Below are positions 24,522 to 32,028 of a stretch of DNA of 38,930 bases, piece after piece. The translations under genes were made by a program, and so were the position numbers. The stretch lies in NCBI GenBank assembly GCA_964413425.1, contig CAYPST010000026.1, forward strand, positions 1 to 38,930, read 5' to 3'. A model generated the notes under the pieces. The model was not told the DNA's origin, ran no database searches, and saw only the letters and a program-made list of their open reading frames with translations. This stretch comes from DATFLS01 sp964413425. Its GTDB lineage: Bacteria > Fidelibacterota > JAANXI01. Every line of letters starts with the position of its first letter. Positions within the stretch are counted from its first letter, which is position 1.

Positions 24522-24788
24522 GGGAGTTGTATTCTCAGCTGGGAAGCGGGGATCGACTGATCCTGGATCCGGGGGCCATAACGTCTGTCGAACTCCCGGA
24601 GGACTCTAATTGCTGGCAGGAAAACGACGCCAGCCGGATTCTCACTGGCTGAACTTTCGGGATGATACAGAAGGTGCTCTGAGGCAGTATCGCTGGGAAA
24701 ATGGTGAGAGAGTTTCCGGCAGCAACCAAGGGATGAGCGTGAAGAAAGGGACATGGGATCGAGAGAAAAATATCGAGGGTGAAGTACT
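24522..24788 (+). other. gap between zinc-ribbon and mrp genes with open but unassigned frames
   Basis: A 41-codon frame from TTG 24527 to TGA 24652 contains LGSGDRLILDPGAITSVELP and looks protein-like. A second frame, from 24610 into the start of mrp, contains NFRDDTEGALRQYRWENGER. Neither has a convincing start. They may be a decayed or frameshifted small gene. I cannot decide from the sequence alone. Confidence 0.3.
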
Positions 24789-25601
24789 ATGGAAAAGCAG
24801 CAGCAAGCACAGCGGTATGAGGAGCTGGAGGAGCAAGTTCGCAGGAATTTGGCGATGATTCCTCATAAAATAGTGGTATTCAGCGGAAAGGGAGGTGTGG
24901 GAAAAACCACGGTAAGTGTGAATCTCGCCTGTAGTTTACAGAAACACGGTGTCAACGCCAGCCTTCTGGATGCGGATGTGACCGGCCCCAACGTCCCGAA
25001 AATGCTCGGTTTACGCGGGCAGCTGCTGGCGCAGGAAAAACGGATTGTGCCCCTGGATTATCACGGGGTCCGGGTGATCTCAATTGCCAGTCTCCTGACC
25101 GAGGATCAGCCGGTTATCTGGCGGGGCCCTATGCGATCCCGGTTACTCGCCCAATTTTTAGGAGAGGCCGATTGGGGTGAGACCGGGTATCTCATTGCGG
25201 ATTTACCACCCGGTACCGGAGATGAAGTGATTACCATGACCCAGCAGATGCATCCCGATCTGGCGGTGATTGTGACCACACCCCAGGAGATGTCCCTCAT
25301 TGATTCCCGGCGGGCAGTCCGGATGGCCCAGAAGATGGAGATTCCCAGGATCGGAATCGTGGAAAATATGTCGGAATTGGTTTGTCCGGAATGTGGTGCC
25401 GTTATTGATTTGTTTGGTTCCGGGGGTGGGAAAACACAGGCAGAGACTCTGGGAGTGGATTTTTTCGGAGCACTACCGGTGGATATTACCGCCCGTCAGC
25501 TGGCAGATGAAGGCATTGCGATTGTCTTAGAAAAGCCGGATTCTGCCATGGCAAAAGAAATGGATGCTATTGCCGGGAAAATTATGAGGTTGCTTGGGTA
25601 G
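24789..25601 (+). CDS. Mrp/ApbC-type P-loop ATPase, Fe-S cluster carrier
   Basis: A 270-aa Mrp/NBP35-family protein that holds and delivers Fe-S clusters. The deviant Walker A is SGKGGVGKTT (32-41), followed by DADVTGPNVPKMLGL. The family motif LIADLPPGTGDEV and the cluster-binding CPECG near the C-terminus, in a dimerisation loop, are clear. There is no N-terminal DUF59 domain, so it is the short Mrp form. The zinc-ribbon gene upstream and the Fur cluster downstream support a role in iron metabolism. The ribosome site GAGGGTGAAGT is modest. Confidence 0.93.
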   Translation: MEKQQQAQRYEELEEQVRRNLAMIPHKIVVFSGKGGVGKTTVSVNLACSLQKHGVNASLLDADVTGPNVPKMLGLRGQLLAQEKRIVPLDYHGVRVISIASLLTEDQPVIWRGPMRSRLLAQFLGEADWGETGYLIADLPPGTGDEVITMTQQMHPDLAVIVTTPQEMSLIDSRRAVRMAQKMEIPRIGIVENMSELVCPECGAVIDLFGSGGGKTQAETLGVDFFGALPVDITARQLADEGIAIVLEKPDSAMAKEMDAIAGKIMRLLG

Positions 25602-25618
25602 CAGAGGTAGCATACAAC

Positions 25619-25648
25619 CACAGGCACTGATTATCAGATCTGCCTGTG
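25619..25648. terminator. weak hairpin after mrp
   Basis: CACAGGCA (25619-25626) and TGCCTGTG (25641-25648) form an 8-bp stem with a 14-nt loop. There is no T run. It could be a Rho-type end or an RNA-stability element. Confidence 0.3.
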
Positions 25649-25856
25649 TCCCTACTCGGAGCACAGGAAATCGAATAGTTTGAGTTACGTCTCAGGCAAC
25701 GCCATTATGAATTGGAGAAGCTGCTATTGTGCAAGGACACAGTGAATCGCCAGGATTCCCAGAATCCGCAGGATAAAGAAAAAAAATATACGGATCAATG
25801 AGTGTAGCTGTTCAACACCTTCAGAATGGATTTCATTTGTCGATACTGGTCTTACC

Positions 25857-26750
25857 TTATCCGGCAGATGCTGTGGATCGTTTGCGGTCGGGAGATGCGT
25901 TGCTGGCGAGCATGTATTGTCCCGTAGGCACGCCCATATCCCGACCGATGACCGGGCATTTTACCTTGAGGAGAAAGAAGAGGGGATAGGTATGATGGCT
26001 GAGCGTTTCATAGTTTCCCTGGCCTTTCGCGATAATCAGATCGGACGTGGCAAGGCGTTCCCGAATCGTGTCATTCACTTCCGTGACGAGGGTGCCGGGG
26101 GCATCACTGCCATTGCTGATGACCGGGACGAGGTCGTCCAAACCCACCTGTTGAGCGTCTTCAATGGTTGCATCGTTCAGTACAGGCGAACCCCGGACAA
26201 CGAAGGTGATGGCGGTATCGGAGAGGTTCTGCAGGAGTTCGACCAGCAGCCGGTCGAAGGCAATTTCTCCGGCGTTATCTCCGATGTAGAGGATGGACCT
26301 GGCCGAGTTCACCGCATCCCGGAACTGTTCGAGATGGCATCGTCCGAAGGGAGCCGCCCGGGCTCCCTTGATTTCCTGTTGAATATCCATGGATTCATTT
26401 TGTGCCCCGAAATCAATGATATTACCGGCGATTGCATACCGAATGGCGATTTCGAGTGGATCGGAGGCTGTTCGGAGTTCATTCCGGAGCGAAGGGAGGA
26501 ACGCGAGTGCCTCCCGATTGGCCTGCTGTTTAACCTCGGCATAGGGATCACGCTCTCCGGAGAAATTGCGCACCATGCGATGGATGTATTGTCCGATAAC
26601 AGGGGGAGAGACTCCCGGCGACATATTCTGCAGCAAGGTCATCGCTTGATGCAGAATTGTTTCCTGGGTCGATTCGGTTAAATGTGCAAATTTCGCGGCT
26701 TCCAGGGCTTGCTGTAACACACAGGGGTAACATTCCAGATAGGTTTTCAT
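25857..26750 (-). CDS. DUF89 / ARMT1-like metal-dependent phosphatase
   Basis: A 297-aa DUF89 protein, the family of metal-dependent damage-control phosphatases. The N-terminal CYPC (Cys7, Cys10) with CVLQQALEAAK marks the prokaryotic subgroup of the AF1104 type. The metal/phosphate site is carried by YIGDNAGEIAFDRLLVE, VVRGSPVLNDAT and AKGQGNYETL. Substrate is unknown; family members remove phosphate from aberrant sugar-phosphate metabolites. ATG 26750 is preferred over longer frames because GGAG lies 5 nt before it and the motif begins there. A consensus promoter and Fur box lie immediately upstream, so low iron should induce it. Confidence 0.85.
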   Translation of the reverse strand: MKTYLECYPCVLQQALEAAKFAHLTESTQETILHQAMTLLQNMSPGVSPPVIGQYIHRMVRNFSGERDPYAEVKQQANREALAFLPSLRNELRTASDPLEIAIRYAIAGNIIDFGAQNESMDIQQEIKGARAAPFGRCHLEQFRDAVNSARSILYIGDNAGEIAFDRLLVELLQNLSDTAITFVVRGSPVLNDATIEDAQQVGLDDLVPVISNGSDAPGTLVTEVNDTIRERLATSDLIIAKGQGNYETLSHHTYPLFFLLKVKCPVIGRDMGVPTGQYMLASNASPDRKRSTASAG

Positions 26751-26768
26751 GTGATCTCCGTCATAATC

Positions 26769-26790
26769 GATAATGATAATTATTCTCAAT
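26769..26790 (-). promoter_or_regulatory. Fur box of the DUF89 gene
   Basis: On the minus strand it reads ATTGAGAATAATTATCATTA, then TC, directly after the -10. The GATAATGATAAT half (plus strand) is consensus. Confidence 0.75.
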
Positions 26791-26819
26791 AAAATAGGAT
26801 TTCGTCCTGTCTGTGTCAA
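26791..26819 (-). promoter_or_regulatory. promoter of the DUF89 gene
   Basis: On the minus strand: TTGACA (26814-26819), 17 bp, TATTTT (26791-26796). Confidence 0.65.
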
Positions 26820-26870
26820 TGTCTTTTCCAAAACTGTTCCAATCGAAGTAGGGTGGAATCGGATTATGTA

Positions 26871-26899
26871 TTGACTTCTGCAGAAAAATACACTATCTT
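26871..26899 (+). promoter_or_regulatory. fur promoter
   Basis: TTGACT (26871-26876), 17 bp, TATCTT (26894-26899). The Fur box begins 10 bp later and the fur start codon lies 33 bp later. Confidence 0.65.
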
Positions 26900-26908
26900 G
26901 CGAAAAGA

Positions 26909-26929
26909 GAATGATAATCATTATCATTT
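26909..26929 (+). promoter_or_regulatory. Fur box of fur (autoregulation)
   Basis: GAATGATAATCATTATCATT, a near-perfect palindrome, lying between the -10 and the start codon. It ends 4 bp before the ATG, so Fur would also cover the ribosome-entry DNA. Confidence 0.85.
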
Positions 26930-26932
26930 ATT

Positions 26933-27397
26933 ATGAGTGATCCCTGGTATACCGCAAGATTGAGGAAGCACAACTTACGAGTCACCACTGAACGGCATGT
27001 AGTCCTGTCTGTGCTGGCCTTGAATCACCAGCGGCATCTCACGGTGGAAGAGATTTATCTGCAGGCACATGATGAGAAACCATCTATCGGCATGGCCACG
27101 GTGTATCGGGCGGTCAACCTCTTCGTGCAGTATGGGATTCTCCACAAATTTGAGTTCGGGGACGGCAAGGCCCGGTATGAAATGGTCCCGGGGCCGGAGG
27201 AACCGGGACACCATCATCATCTGATCTGTAAAAAATGTCAGAAGATTCTGAATTACGATGACTTCATGGAGGCGGAACAGAAATTCCTGGAGATTGTGGA
27301 ATCCGGGTTGGAACGGCGATATCACTTCCGTATCGATGATCATATTATCCATTTTTACGGGTACTGCAAAACCTGTAAAAATACGGATTCTGGGTGA
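26933..27397 (+). CDS. fur: ferric uptake regulator Fur
   Basis: A 154-aa Fur-family repressor that binds DNA when loaded with Fe2+. The winged helix has RKHNLRVTTERHVVLSVL and the recognition helix SIGMATVYRAVNLFVQYGIL. The HHHH stretch with LICKKC and the C-terminal YCKTC supply the metal site and the two CxxC of the structural zinc. Fur is favoured over PerR or Zur by the Fur boxes at its own and the neighbouring promoters, though these paralogues cannot be excluded. No ribosome site is visible in the very short leader. It heads an operon with the MBL, def and methyltransferase genes. Confidence 0.9.
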   Translation: MSDPWYTARLRKHNLRVTTERHVVLSVLALNHQRHLTVEEIYLQAHDEKPSIGMATVYRAVNLFVQYGILHKFEFGDGKARYEMVPGPEEPGHHHHLICKKCQKILNYDDFMEAEQKFLEIVESGLERRYHFRIDDHIIHFYGYCKTCKNTDSG

Positions 27398-27419
27398 GTG
27401 CTCTATGAGGAATGATACG

Positions 27420-28085
27420 ATGAGTGCGGGCAAGAACGAACTCCGGCTGACGATCGTGTATGATAATGAAGTGGCTCTGGAATCATTGGAAGCCGACTGG
27501 GGATTTGCCTGTGTGATTACCGGAGTACACATTCCAACGATCCTCTTTGACACCGGGGCCAACGGGACCATTCTGCTGTCGAATATGCGGCAGCTCGGGA
27601 TTGATCCGCAGTCTGTTGATGCGGTGTTTCTGTCGCATCACCATTATGATCATACCGGCGGGCTGTCTCACTTTCTGAATGAGAATCGTGAGGTGGATGT
27701 GTATGTGCCGATGTCCCTTCGGGGAATACGAGATGTTCGGAAGTTGATTCGTGTTGATGATGCTCAACCGCTCACTGACCACCTTTATTCAACCGGGGAA
27801 TTGGGAGGGATTGAACACTCCCTGGTCATCGAGATCACCTCGGGTGTCCTGATAGTGACGGGCTGTTCGCATCCTCCCATGAGGGACATTCTAACGGCGG
27901 CGGGACAATTCGGTGAAGTGTATGGAATAATCGGCGGCTTCCATGGATTCCGGGAGTTCGACCTGTTCCGGGATCTGCAGCTGATCTGTCCGGCACATTG
28001 TACCCGGTACACCTCGGAAATCCGGGAGCGATATCCCGAGACCAGCATGCCGGGGGGAGCAGGACAGGTGATTACGCTTGAATAA
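27420..28085 (+). CDS. MBL-fold metallo-hydrolase
   Basis: A 221-aa metallo-beta-lactamase fold protein. The dinuclear metal motif SHHHYDHTGG (His73-His78 region), an early FDTGANG strand, TGCSHPP and GGFHGF follow the order seen in the family annotated as 7,8-dihydropterin-6-methyl-4-(beta-D-ribofuranosyl)aminobenzene 5'-phosphate synthase-like. Substrate is unknown. Start ATG 27420 has AGGA 8 nt upstream; ATG 27405 is also possible. It begins 22 nt after fur, so it probably shares the Fur promoter. Confidence 0.85.
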   Translation: MSAGKNELRLTIVYDNEVALESLEADWGFACVITGVHIPTILFDTGANGTILLSNMRQLGIDPQSVDAVFLSHHHYDHTGGLSHFLNENREVDVYVPMSLRGIRDVRKLIRVDDAQPLTDHLYSTGELGGIEHSLVIEITSGVLIVTGCSHPPMRDILTAAGQFGEVYGIIGGFHGFREFDLFRDLQLICPAHCTRYTSEIRERYPETSMPGGAGQVITLE

Positions 28086-28114
28086 ATGTAAACGTGTGTA
28101 TAAGGGACTCATGC

Positions 28115-28609
28115 ATGAATAAAGAATCCTTGCGGTTACGGATTTATCCGGACAGTGCTTTGCGCGAACGGGCGCAGCCGGTAACCATGTTTGATGGTTT
28201 TCTGGAAGTATTGGTGCAAGAAATGTCCGATCTCATGTACCGGTACCAGGGAATCGGTCTGGCGGCATCCCAGGTTGGTTTCCTGCAGCAGCTGGTTGTT
28301 CTGGACATAGGAGAGGGCCTCCTGGCGCTGGCGAATCCCATAATTATTCAACGGGAAGGGACCGATCAACTGGAGGAAGGATGCTTGAGTTTGCCGGACA
28401 TTCTGGTCAACATAGATCGCAACTTTGCGGTTACTGTGAAGGGATTAAATCCGGATGGGGAAGAAGTCCACCGTGATCTGGAAGGGCTCGAAGCCCGGGT
28501 GATGCAGCACGAGATCGATCATCTAAACGGCCGGTTGATTATCGATCACGCTTCTCCTGTGAAAAAAGTATTGTTGAAAAAACAATTGAAAGAACTGGCA
28601 CAACAGTGA
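28115..28609 (+). CDS. def: peptide deformylase
   Basis: Removes the formyl group from nascent protein N-termini with a catalytic Fe2+ (164 aa, normal). The three motifs are GIGLAASQVG (46-55), EEGCLSLP with metal ligand Cys90, and the HEIDH metal site (His132, Glu133, His136). AAGGGA lies 7 nt before ATG 28115, which fits the family start. An upstream in-frame GTG adds only seven residues unlike the family. It begins 29 nt after the MBL gene and overlaps the next by 4 nt. An iron enzyme placed after fur is notable. Confidence 0.95.
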   Translation: MNKESLRLRIYPDSALRERAQPVTMFDGFLEVLVQEMSDLMYRYQGIGLAASQVGFLQQLVVLDIGEGLLALANPIIIQREGTDQLEEGCLSLPDILVNIDRNFAVTVKGLNPDGEEVHRDLEGLEARVMQHEIDHLNGRLIIDHASPVKKVLLKKQLKELAQQ

Positions 28610-29223
28610 ACAGGTATACCTCAGTGAAGACTAAGCCAAATGTACATGATGTCCCGGCAGGCGATTGGCCGGATGTCTGGGAACATCGGGAAGGGGTGGA
28701 ATTTCTGGAAATGATCGGGCTGCGTCCCGGAGAGTGGGTGCTGGATTTTGGCGCCGGTTCCGGGCATTATGCGCTGCCGGCTGCTGTGGTGGCTGGCGAG
28801 GAGGGAGTGGTCTATGCCGTCGATACGAATCGTACCCGGCTGCAAACTATCCACAACAAGGCGCTTCATCGAGGGATCCGGCCCATTGTCCCGCTGCTTA
28901 TCAATGGCCAGCTGCCCATTCCGCTTCAGGATGCCTCCCTGGATGCGCTCTTGGCGTATGATGTGATGCATCTGATCGAGGACCGAACGGTATATTATCA
29001 GGAATTCCGGCGGCTCTTGCGACCGGGTGGACTCTTCTCGGTCTACCCGAAGCATTGCAAAGATGATCTCCCGCTGGGCCGCCTGGCTGATCGCACCCTC
29101 TCTCAGGTGCGGGAGGAAATTGAACAGGCCGGATTTCGATTGCAGAGCATTCACAGGAAGCAGCTCTGTCATGATGAGCAGCCGGTGCAGGGATTTGTGC
29201 TTAATTTTCGGAAGTATCTATGA
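28606..29223 (+). CDS. class I SAM-dependent methyltransferase
   Basis: A 205-aa soluble methyltransferase. Motif I is VLDFGAGSGHYALP, followed by the acidic loop VYAVDTNRTRLQTIH; later motifs are LLAYDVMHLIED and RRLLRPGGLFSVYPKH. Substrate cannot be told; the motifs resemble the ubiquinone/menaquinone and small-molecule methyltransferases (Methyltransf_11). Start GTG 28606 overlaps the def stop (GTGA), so translation is coupled. It is the last gene of the fur operon before a repeat-rich gap. Confidence 0.85.
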   Translation: MNRYTSVKTKPNVHDVPAGDWPDVWEHREGVEFLEMIGLRPGEWVLDFGAGSGHYALPAAVVAGEEGVVYAVDTNRTRLQTIHNKALHRGIRPIVPLLINGQLPIPLQDASLDALLAYDVMHLIEDRTVYYQEFRRLLRPGGLFSVYPKHCKDDLPLGRLADRTLSQVREEIEQAGFRLQSIHRKQLCHDEQPVQGFVLNFRKYL

Positions 29224-29236
29224 GACTGCTATGGAA

Positions 29237-29266
29237 ACCACGAATTACACGAATGGACACGAATTA
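29237..29266 (+). repeat. CACGAATT iteration
   Basis: CACGAATTACACGAATGGAC followed by another CACGAATT. A related block, ACGAATTTCGCGAATTTTCA with a further CGAATT, lies at about 10112. Confidence 0.55.
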
Positions 29267-29532
29267 TATTTCAAATAATATCTTCATAAAAATATAAAAT
29301 GGTTCAATATAATTTCGGATATCCTCATTGAATAAGCACACAAGCTCTTTACTTTTTAGAGCAAGATCATCTATAAATTGAGAGTGTTTAAAAAACGGGT
29401 AAAAAACAGAAAGTAATTGAATGGGCAACTGTTTATTAAATATATGTGATGCCTCCAAAGATGTTTTTCGGTTTGACAGTATGAATCCTTATTATTTCTT
29501 TGCGCCCTTTGTCCCGAAGGGATCCCGTTGGG

Positions 29533-29566
29533 GCGGTCTTTGAGCCAGAGGCTCTCCTTCGGAGCG
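29533..29566 (-). repeat. 34-bp dispersed repeat, copy B
   Basis: Reverse complement of 10147-10180 with 31 of 34 matches. Confidence 0.7.
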
Positions 29567-29675
29567 ATCTCTGTCCCGTCGTCACGGGATCTCTTTGCCG
29601 AAGGCATCCCTTCGGGCGAGGCGTTTTCTAAACAGACTCATAAATTAGAAAGTGATGGGAAACAGGAAACCTTCG

Positions 29676-30641
29676 ATGACTTATTCTCAAGAGTCTGCAC
29701 CGGACCTAATGTTCGGACCGGTGCCCTCCCGCCGGCTTGGCCGGAGTCTCGGTCTCAATAACATTCCTCCCAAGATCTGTAGCTATTCCTGTGTCTACTG
29801 TCAGGTGGGCCGGACCAGCAGGCTCCGGATCGAACGGGAGCCGTTCTATTCGGTAGAGGAGTTTGCCGAAACCGTGCAGTCAGGAATTGCCCGCCTCAAG
29901 CAGCAGGGTGAACCCGTCGATTATTTGACTTTTGTCCCGGACGGTGAACCGACCCTGGATTCGAATCTGGGATATCACATTGAGAATCTGCGTCCATTTG
30001 ATATCCCGGTTGCGGTCATTTCAAATGCCTCCCTGCTGTGGCAGGAAGAAATTCGGCGGGATATGCAGCACGCGAATTGGTGTTCGGTGAAAGTCGATAC
30101 CGTGCACGAAGACTGCTGGCAAAAAATCAATCGCCCTCATGGAGCTCTGAAATTGTCTTCCGTGCTGCAGGGAATGCAAGATTTCAGTCAGGAATACCAG
30201 GGGGAACTGGTCACCGAAACCATGCTGGTGAAAGGCCTCAATGACACGGTGCCCCGGTTGGAGCAGACGGCCGGATTCATTGCGGATCTGCATCCGGCGG
30301 CCGCCTATCTCTCCGTACCCACCCGGCCGCCTGCCGAATCCTGGGTGGAACCCCCGGATATGGAAGCGATGAATACAGCATTTCACGTCTTCCGCGAGGT
30401 ACTGGACCAGGTGGAGTTCCTGGTAGCGTATGAAGGCGATCAATTCGCCTCCACTCAGCATGTGGAGCAGGATCTGCTCAGCATCACCGCCGTGCATCCC
30501 ATGCGGCGGTCCGCTGTGGACCGGCTCCTTCGAGAGACCGGCGGCGAGTGGACGGTCATTGAAGACCTATTATATCAAGAGAAGCTGGTGGAAGTGGAGT
30601 ATGAGGGAGAACGGTTTTATTTACGGAATTTGAAAGGGTAA
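29676..30641 (+). CDS. radical SAM protein with C-terminal winged helix
   Basis: A 321-aa radical SAM enzyme. The cluster motif is C35-x3-C39-x2-C42 in CSYSCVYCQ, preceded by FGPVPSRRLGRSLG, typical of a COG0731-like group. TFVPDGEPTLD is the SAM-contact region. The C-terminal 60 residues (RRSAVDRLLRETGGEWTVIE) look like a winged helix. The reaction is unknown. ATG 29676 has AGGAA 8 nt upstream; GTG 29652 or ATG 29655 would add a few residues. It binds a [4Fe-4S] cluster and so belongs with the iron-rich neighbourhood, but no Fur box precedes it. Confidence 0.88.
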   Translation: MTYSQESAPDLMFGPVPSRRLGRSLGLNNIPPKICSYSCVYCQVGRTSRLRIEREPFYSVEEFAETVQSGIARLKQQGEPVDYLTFVPDGEPTLDSNLGYHIENLRPFDIPVAVISNASLLWQEEIRRDMQHANWCSVKVDTVHEDCWQKINRPHGALKLSSVLQGMQDFSQEYQGELVTETMLVKGLNDTVPRLEQTAGFIADLHPAAAYLSVPTRPPAESWVEPPDMEAMNTAFHVFREVLDQVEFLVAYEGDQFASTQHVEQDLLSITAVHPMRRSAVDRLLRETGGEWTVIEDLLYQEKLVEVEYEGERFYLRNLKG

Positions 30642-30799
30642 AGGAAGATCGTGTTCAAGGGAATGTGTTCACCTCTGTCGCGTCGAATTTTTGCCATGGA
30701 GACCGTTTTTTCGCCAGAGAAGAAGGAGTGAAGGATAAATCCAAACAATATAAAAAGTAATATATACGCTGATGCTGAACCAATGGAGGTATAGGTATT

Positions 30800-31342
30800 G
30801 TGTCGGTCTGTCTGAAACGCTTGATCTTCTGGCTGCTGATGACCGGGGCATCGATAGCCATTGGGATCGTGCTGGATGTCTCGATGCAGACGACTGCTTT
30901 TCCCATCTCTGTCCGGGTCCTTGGATTGCTGGGAATTATCCTGGCCCACTTTCCGTTAAAACGTACCGGCCGGCTGCTGAGTCAGGAAGGTGGAGTCGAG
31001 GAGTGGGGCTGTACGACACGATTGGTTACCACCGATATTTATCAGTGTGTACGTCACCCCCATCACCTTGGGGTCGGGATCTTTATGACCTCCCTGGGAT
31101 TGCTCATCGGACATCTCTGGTCATTCCTGATTATCACTGTCGTGCAGTGGACATGGGTCATCGCTTTTCTATTATTGGTGGAAGAACCGGAGTTAGAGAC
31201 GAAATTCGGGGAGACGTATAAACAATATCGGGCGCGAGTCCCCAGGCTTCTGGCACGTCCGCGGTGCCTGCGGCAGGTGTTCTCCTCTCCCGTTAAGAGT
31301 GCTGCTCTTCCAAAAGAACAGCAGAATTGGTCACGCTCCTGA
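30800..31342 (+). CDS. ICMT/PEMT-like membrane methyltransferase
   Basis: A 180-aa integral membrane protein with about four hydrophobic helices. The C-terminal VRHPHHLGVG and EEPELETKFGETYKQYRARV are the cofactor-binding signature (RHP...EE-L---FG--Y--Y) of isoprenylcysteine carboxyl methyltransferase and phospholipid methyltransferase families. The substrate in this bacterium is unknown. Start GTG 30800 has GGAGGT 9 nt upstream. It lies 158 nt after the radical SAM gene and may be transcribed with it. Confidence 0.8.
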   Translation: MSVCLKRLIFWLLMTGASIAIGIVLDVSMQTTAFPISVRVLGLLGIILAHFPLKRTGRLLSQEGGVEEWGCTTRLVTTDIYQCVRHPHHLGVGIFMTSLGLLIGHLWSFLIITVVQWTWVIAFLLLVEEPELETKFGETYKQYRARVPRLLARPRCLRQVFSSPVKSAALPKEQQNWSRS

Positions 31343-31751
31343 CAATCCTCTTTTTTCTATGTGGAACTCATTAATCATCACAGATATCGAGTCACTGTGT
31401 ATTCAGTGGATTTTGGTTGTTAAGGTTCTGCTAATGCAGGAGTGTTCGGACTTCTGAAATGTATTCAGTCACATCCGGCAGTATACTCACTTGTAGTGCC
31501 AGGGCCTGCCGTACCGGAACTTCCGGTAACTGACATCAATGTTCATATTTGTCGTGAGTCAAATCGGAGCCCGGTCGATGGGGCTCATCGCACATCTTGG
31601 CATATCCATGGTTTGATTAGAGGAATCAATACGTCGGTGGTTGTTCTAATATTCGATAAAGAATAACCTCTTCTGGTTAATTGGGCAGTACCACCGTTCC
31701 CGTCGGTTTTACAATGTCGGGATTTTCTGAGCTGCGTATTGAAAATTGCTA

Positions 31752-31780
31752 TTGACTACCCGGGTTTAAAGATCTAATTT
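31752..31780 (+). promoter_or_regulatory. Fur-type promoter of the korAB operon
   Basis: TTGACT (31752-31757, the same -35 as fur), 17 bp, TAATTT (31775-31780), with a Fur box beginning 8 bp later. Confidence 0.55.
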
Positions 31781-31787
31781 AAATAAG

Positions 31788-31806
31788 AATGAGAATCATT
31801 ATCATT
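31788..31806 (+). promoter_or_regulatory. Fur box 1 of korAB
   Basis: AATGAGAATCATTATCATT, close to the consensus. Confidence 0.8.
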
Positions 31807-31861
31807 AATACAGGTTTTTTGAGTAGTGATGTTTGGGGCGAAAAATTTTTATAATATATTT

Positions 31862-31878
31862 GATAATGATTCTCATTA
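31862..31878 (+). promoter_or_regulatory. Fur box 2 of korAB
   Basis: GATAATGATTCTCATTA, an almost mirror copy of box 1. A perfect TATAAT (31850-31855) lies just upstream, but no good -35 goes with it. Confidence 0.75.
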
Positions 31879-31905
31879 CTAATTAGAAGAGAAGGAGGTA
31901 TAATC

Positions 31906-32028
31906 ATGCCAGGAGGAGATCGTACCGGACCGGGAGGTTTCGGACCTCGAAGAGGACGAGCAGCTGGATTCTGTGCAGGCTATGATGCTCCCGGGAAGGA
32001 AGGGGAATGGTACTATAATGGAATGTAA
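31906..32028 (+). CDS. 40-residue Gly/Arg-rich small protein (DUF5320-like)
   Basis: A short gene with one of the best ribosome sites in the window (AAGGAGGT, about 6 nt before ATG). It begins MPGGDRTGPGGFGPRRGRAA and continues with GFCAGYDAPG. The 'MPGGDRTGPxGxGPxxGRxxGxCxGY' pattern is that of small proteins annotated DUF5320, found beside Mrp, NifX-like and ferredoxin-dependent enzymes in anaerobes; the function is unknown. Its end overlaps the korA start by 11 nt, so it may couple korA translation. It lies directly under the Fur-box promoter. Genome callers often miss genes of this size. Confidence 0.75.
   Translation: MPGGDRTGPGGFGPRRGRAAGFCAGYDAPGKEGEWYYNGM

Larger units (their letters stand above)
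29224..29675. other. repeat-bearing intergenic region
   Basis: 450 bases without a gene. A CACGAATT block (29237-29266), an AT-rich centre, then GC-rich palindromic phrases such as CCCGAAGGGATCCCG and CTCCTTCGGAG, with copy B of the 34-bp repeat (29533-29566). Confidence 0.5.
31343..31905 (+). other. regulatory intergenic region before korAB
   Basis: The first 400 bases show nothing I can support: a 74-codon frame at 31442-31666 has no ribosome site and no recognisable motif. The last 160 bases hold two Fur boxes and a promoter, listed separately. Confidence 0.5.

Noticed and set aside
24253..24609. 118-codon frame overlapping the zinc-ribbon gene
   Set aside because: The overlapping frame has the paired CxxC zinc-ribbon motifs and ribosome site; this one is its shadow.
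28094..28114. Frame beginning MCIRDS before def, reminiscent of a translated Nextera transposon adapter
   Set aside because: Only 14 of 19 bases match the mosaic end and the stretch supplies the AAGGGA ribosome site of def, so adapter contamination or a chimeric join is unlikely.
31442..31666. 74-codon GTG-start frame before the korAB promoter region
   Set aside because: No ribosome site, no motif, and composition unlike neighbouring genes.
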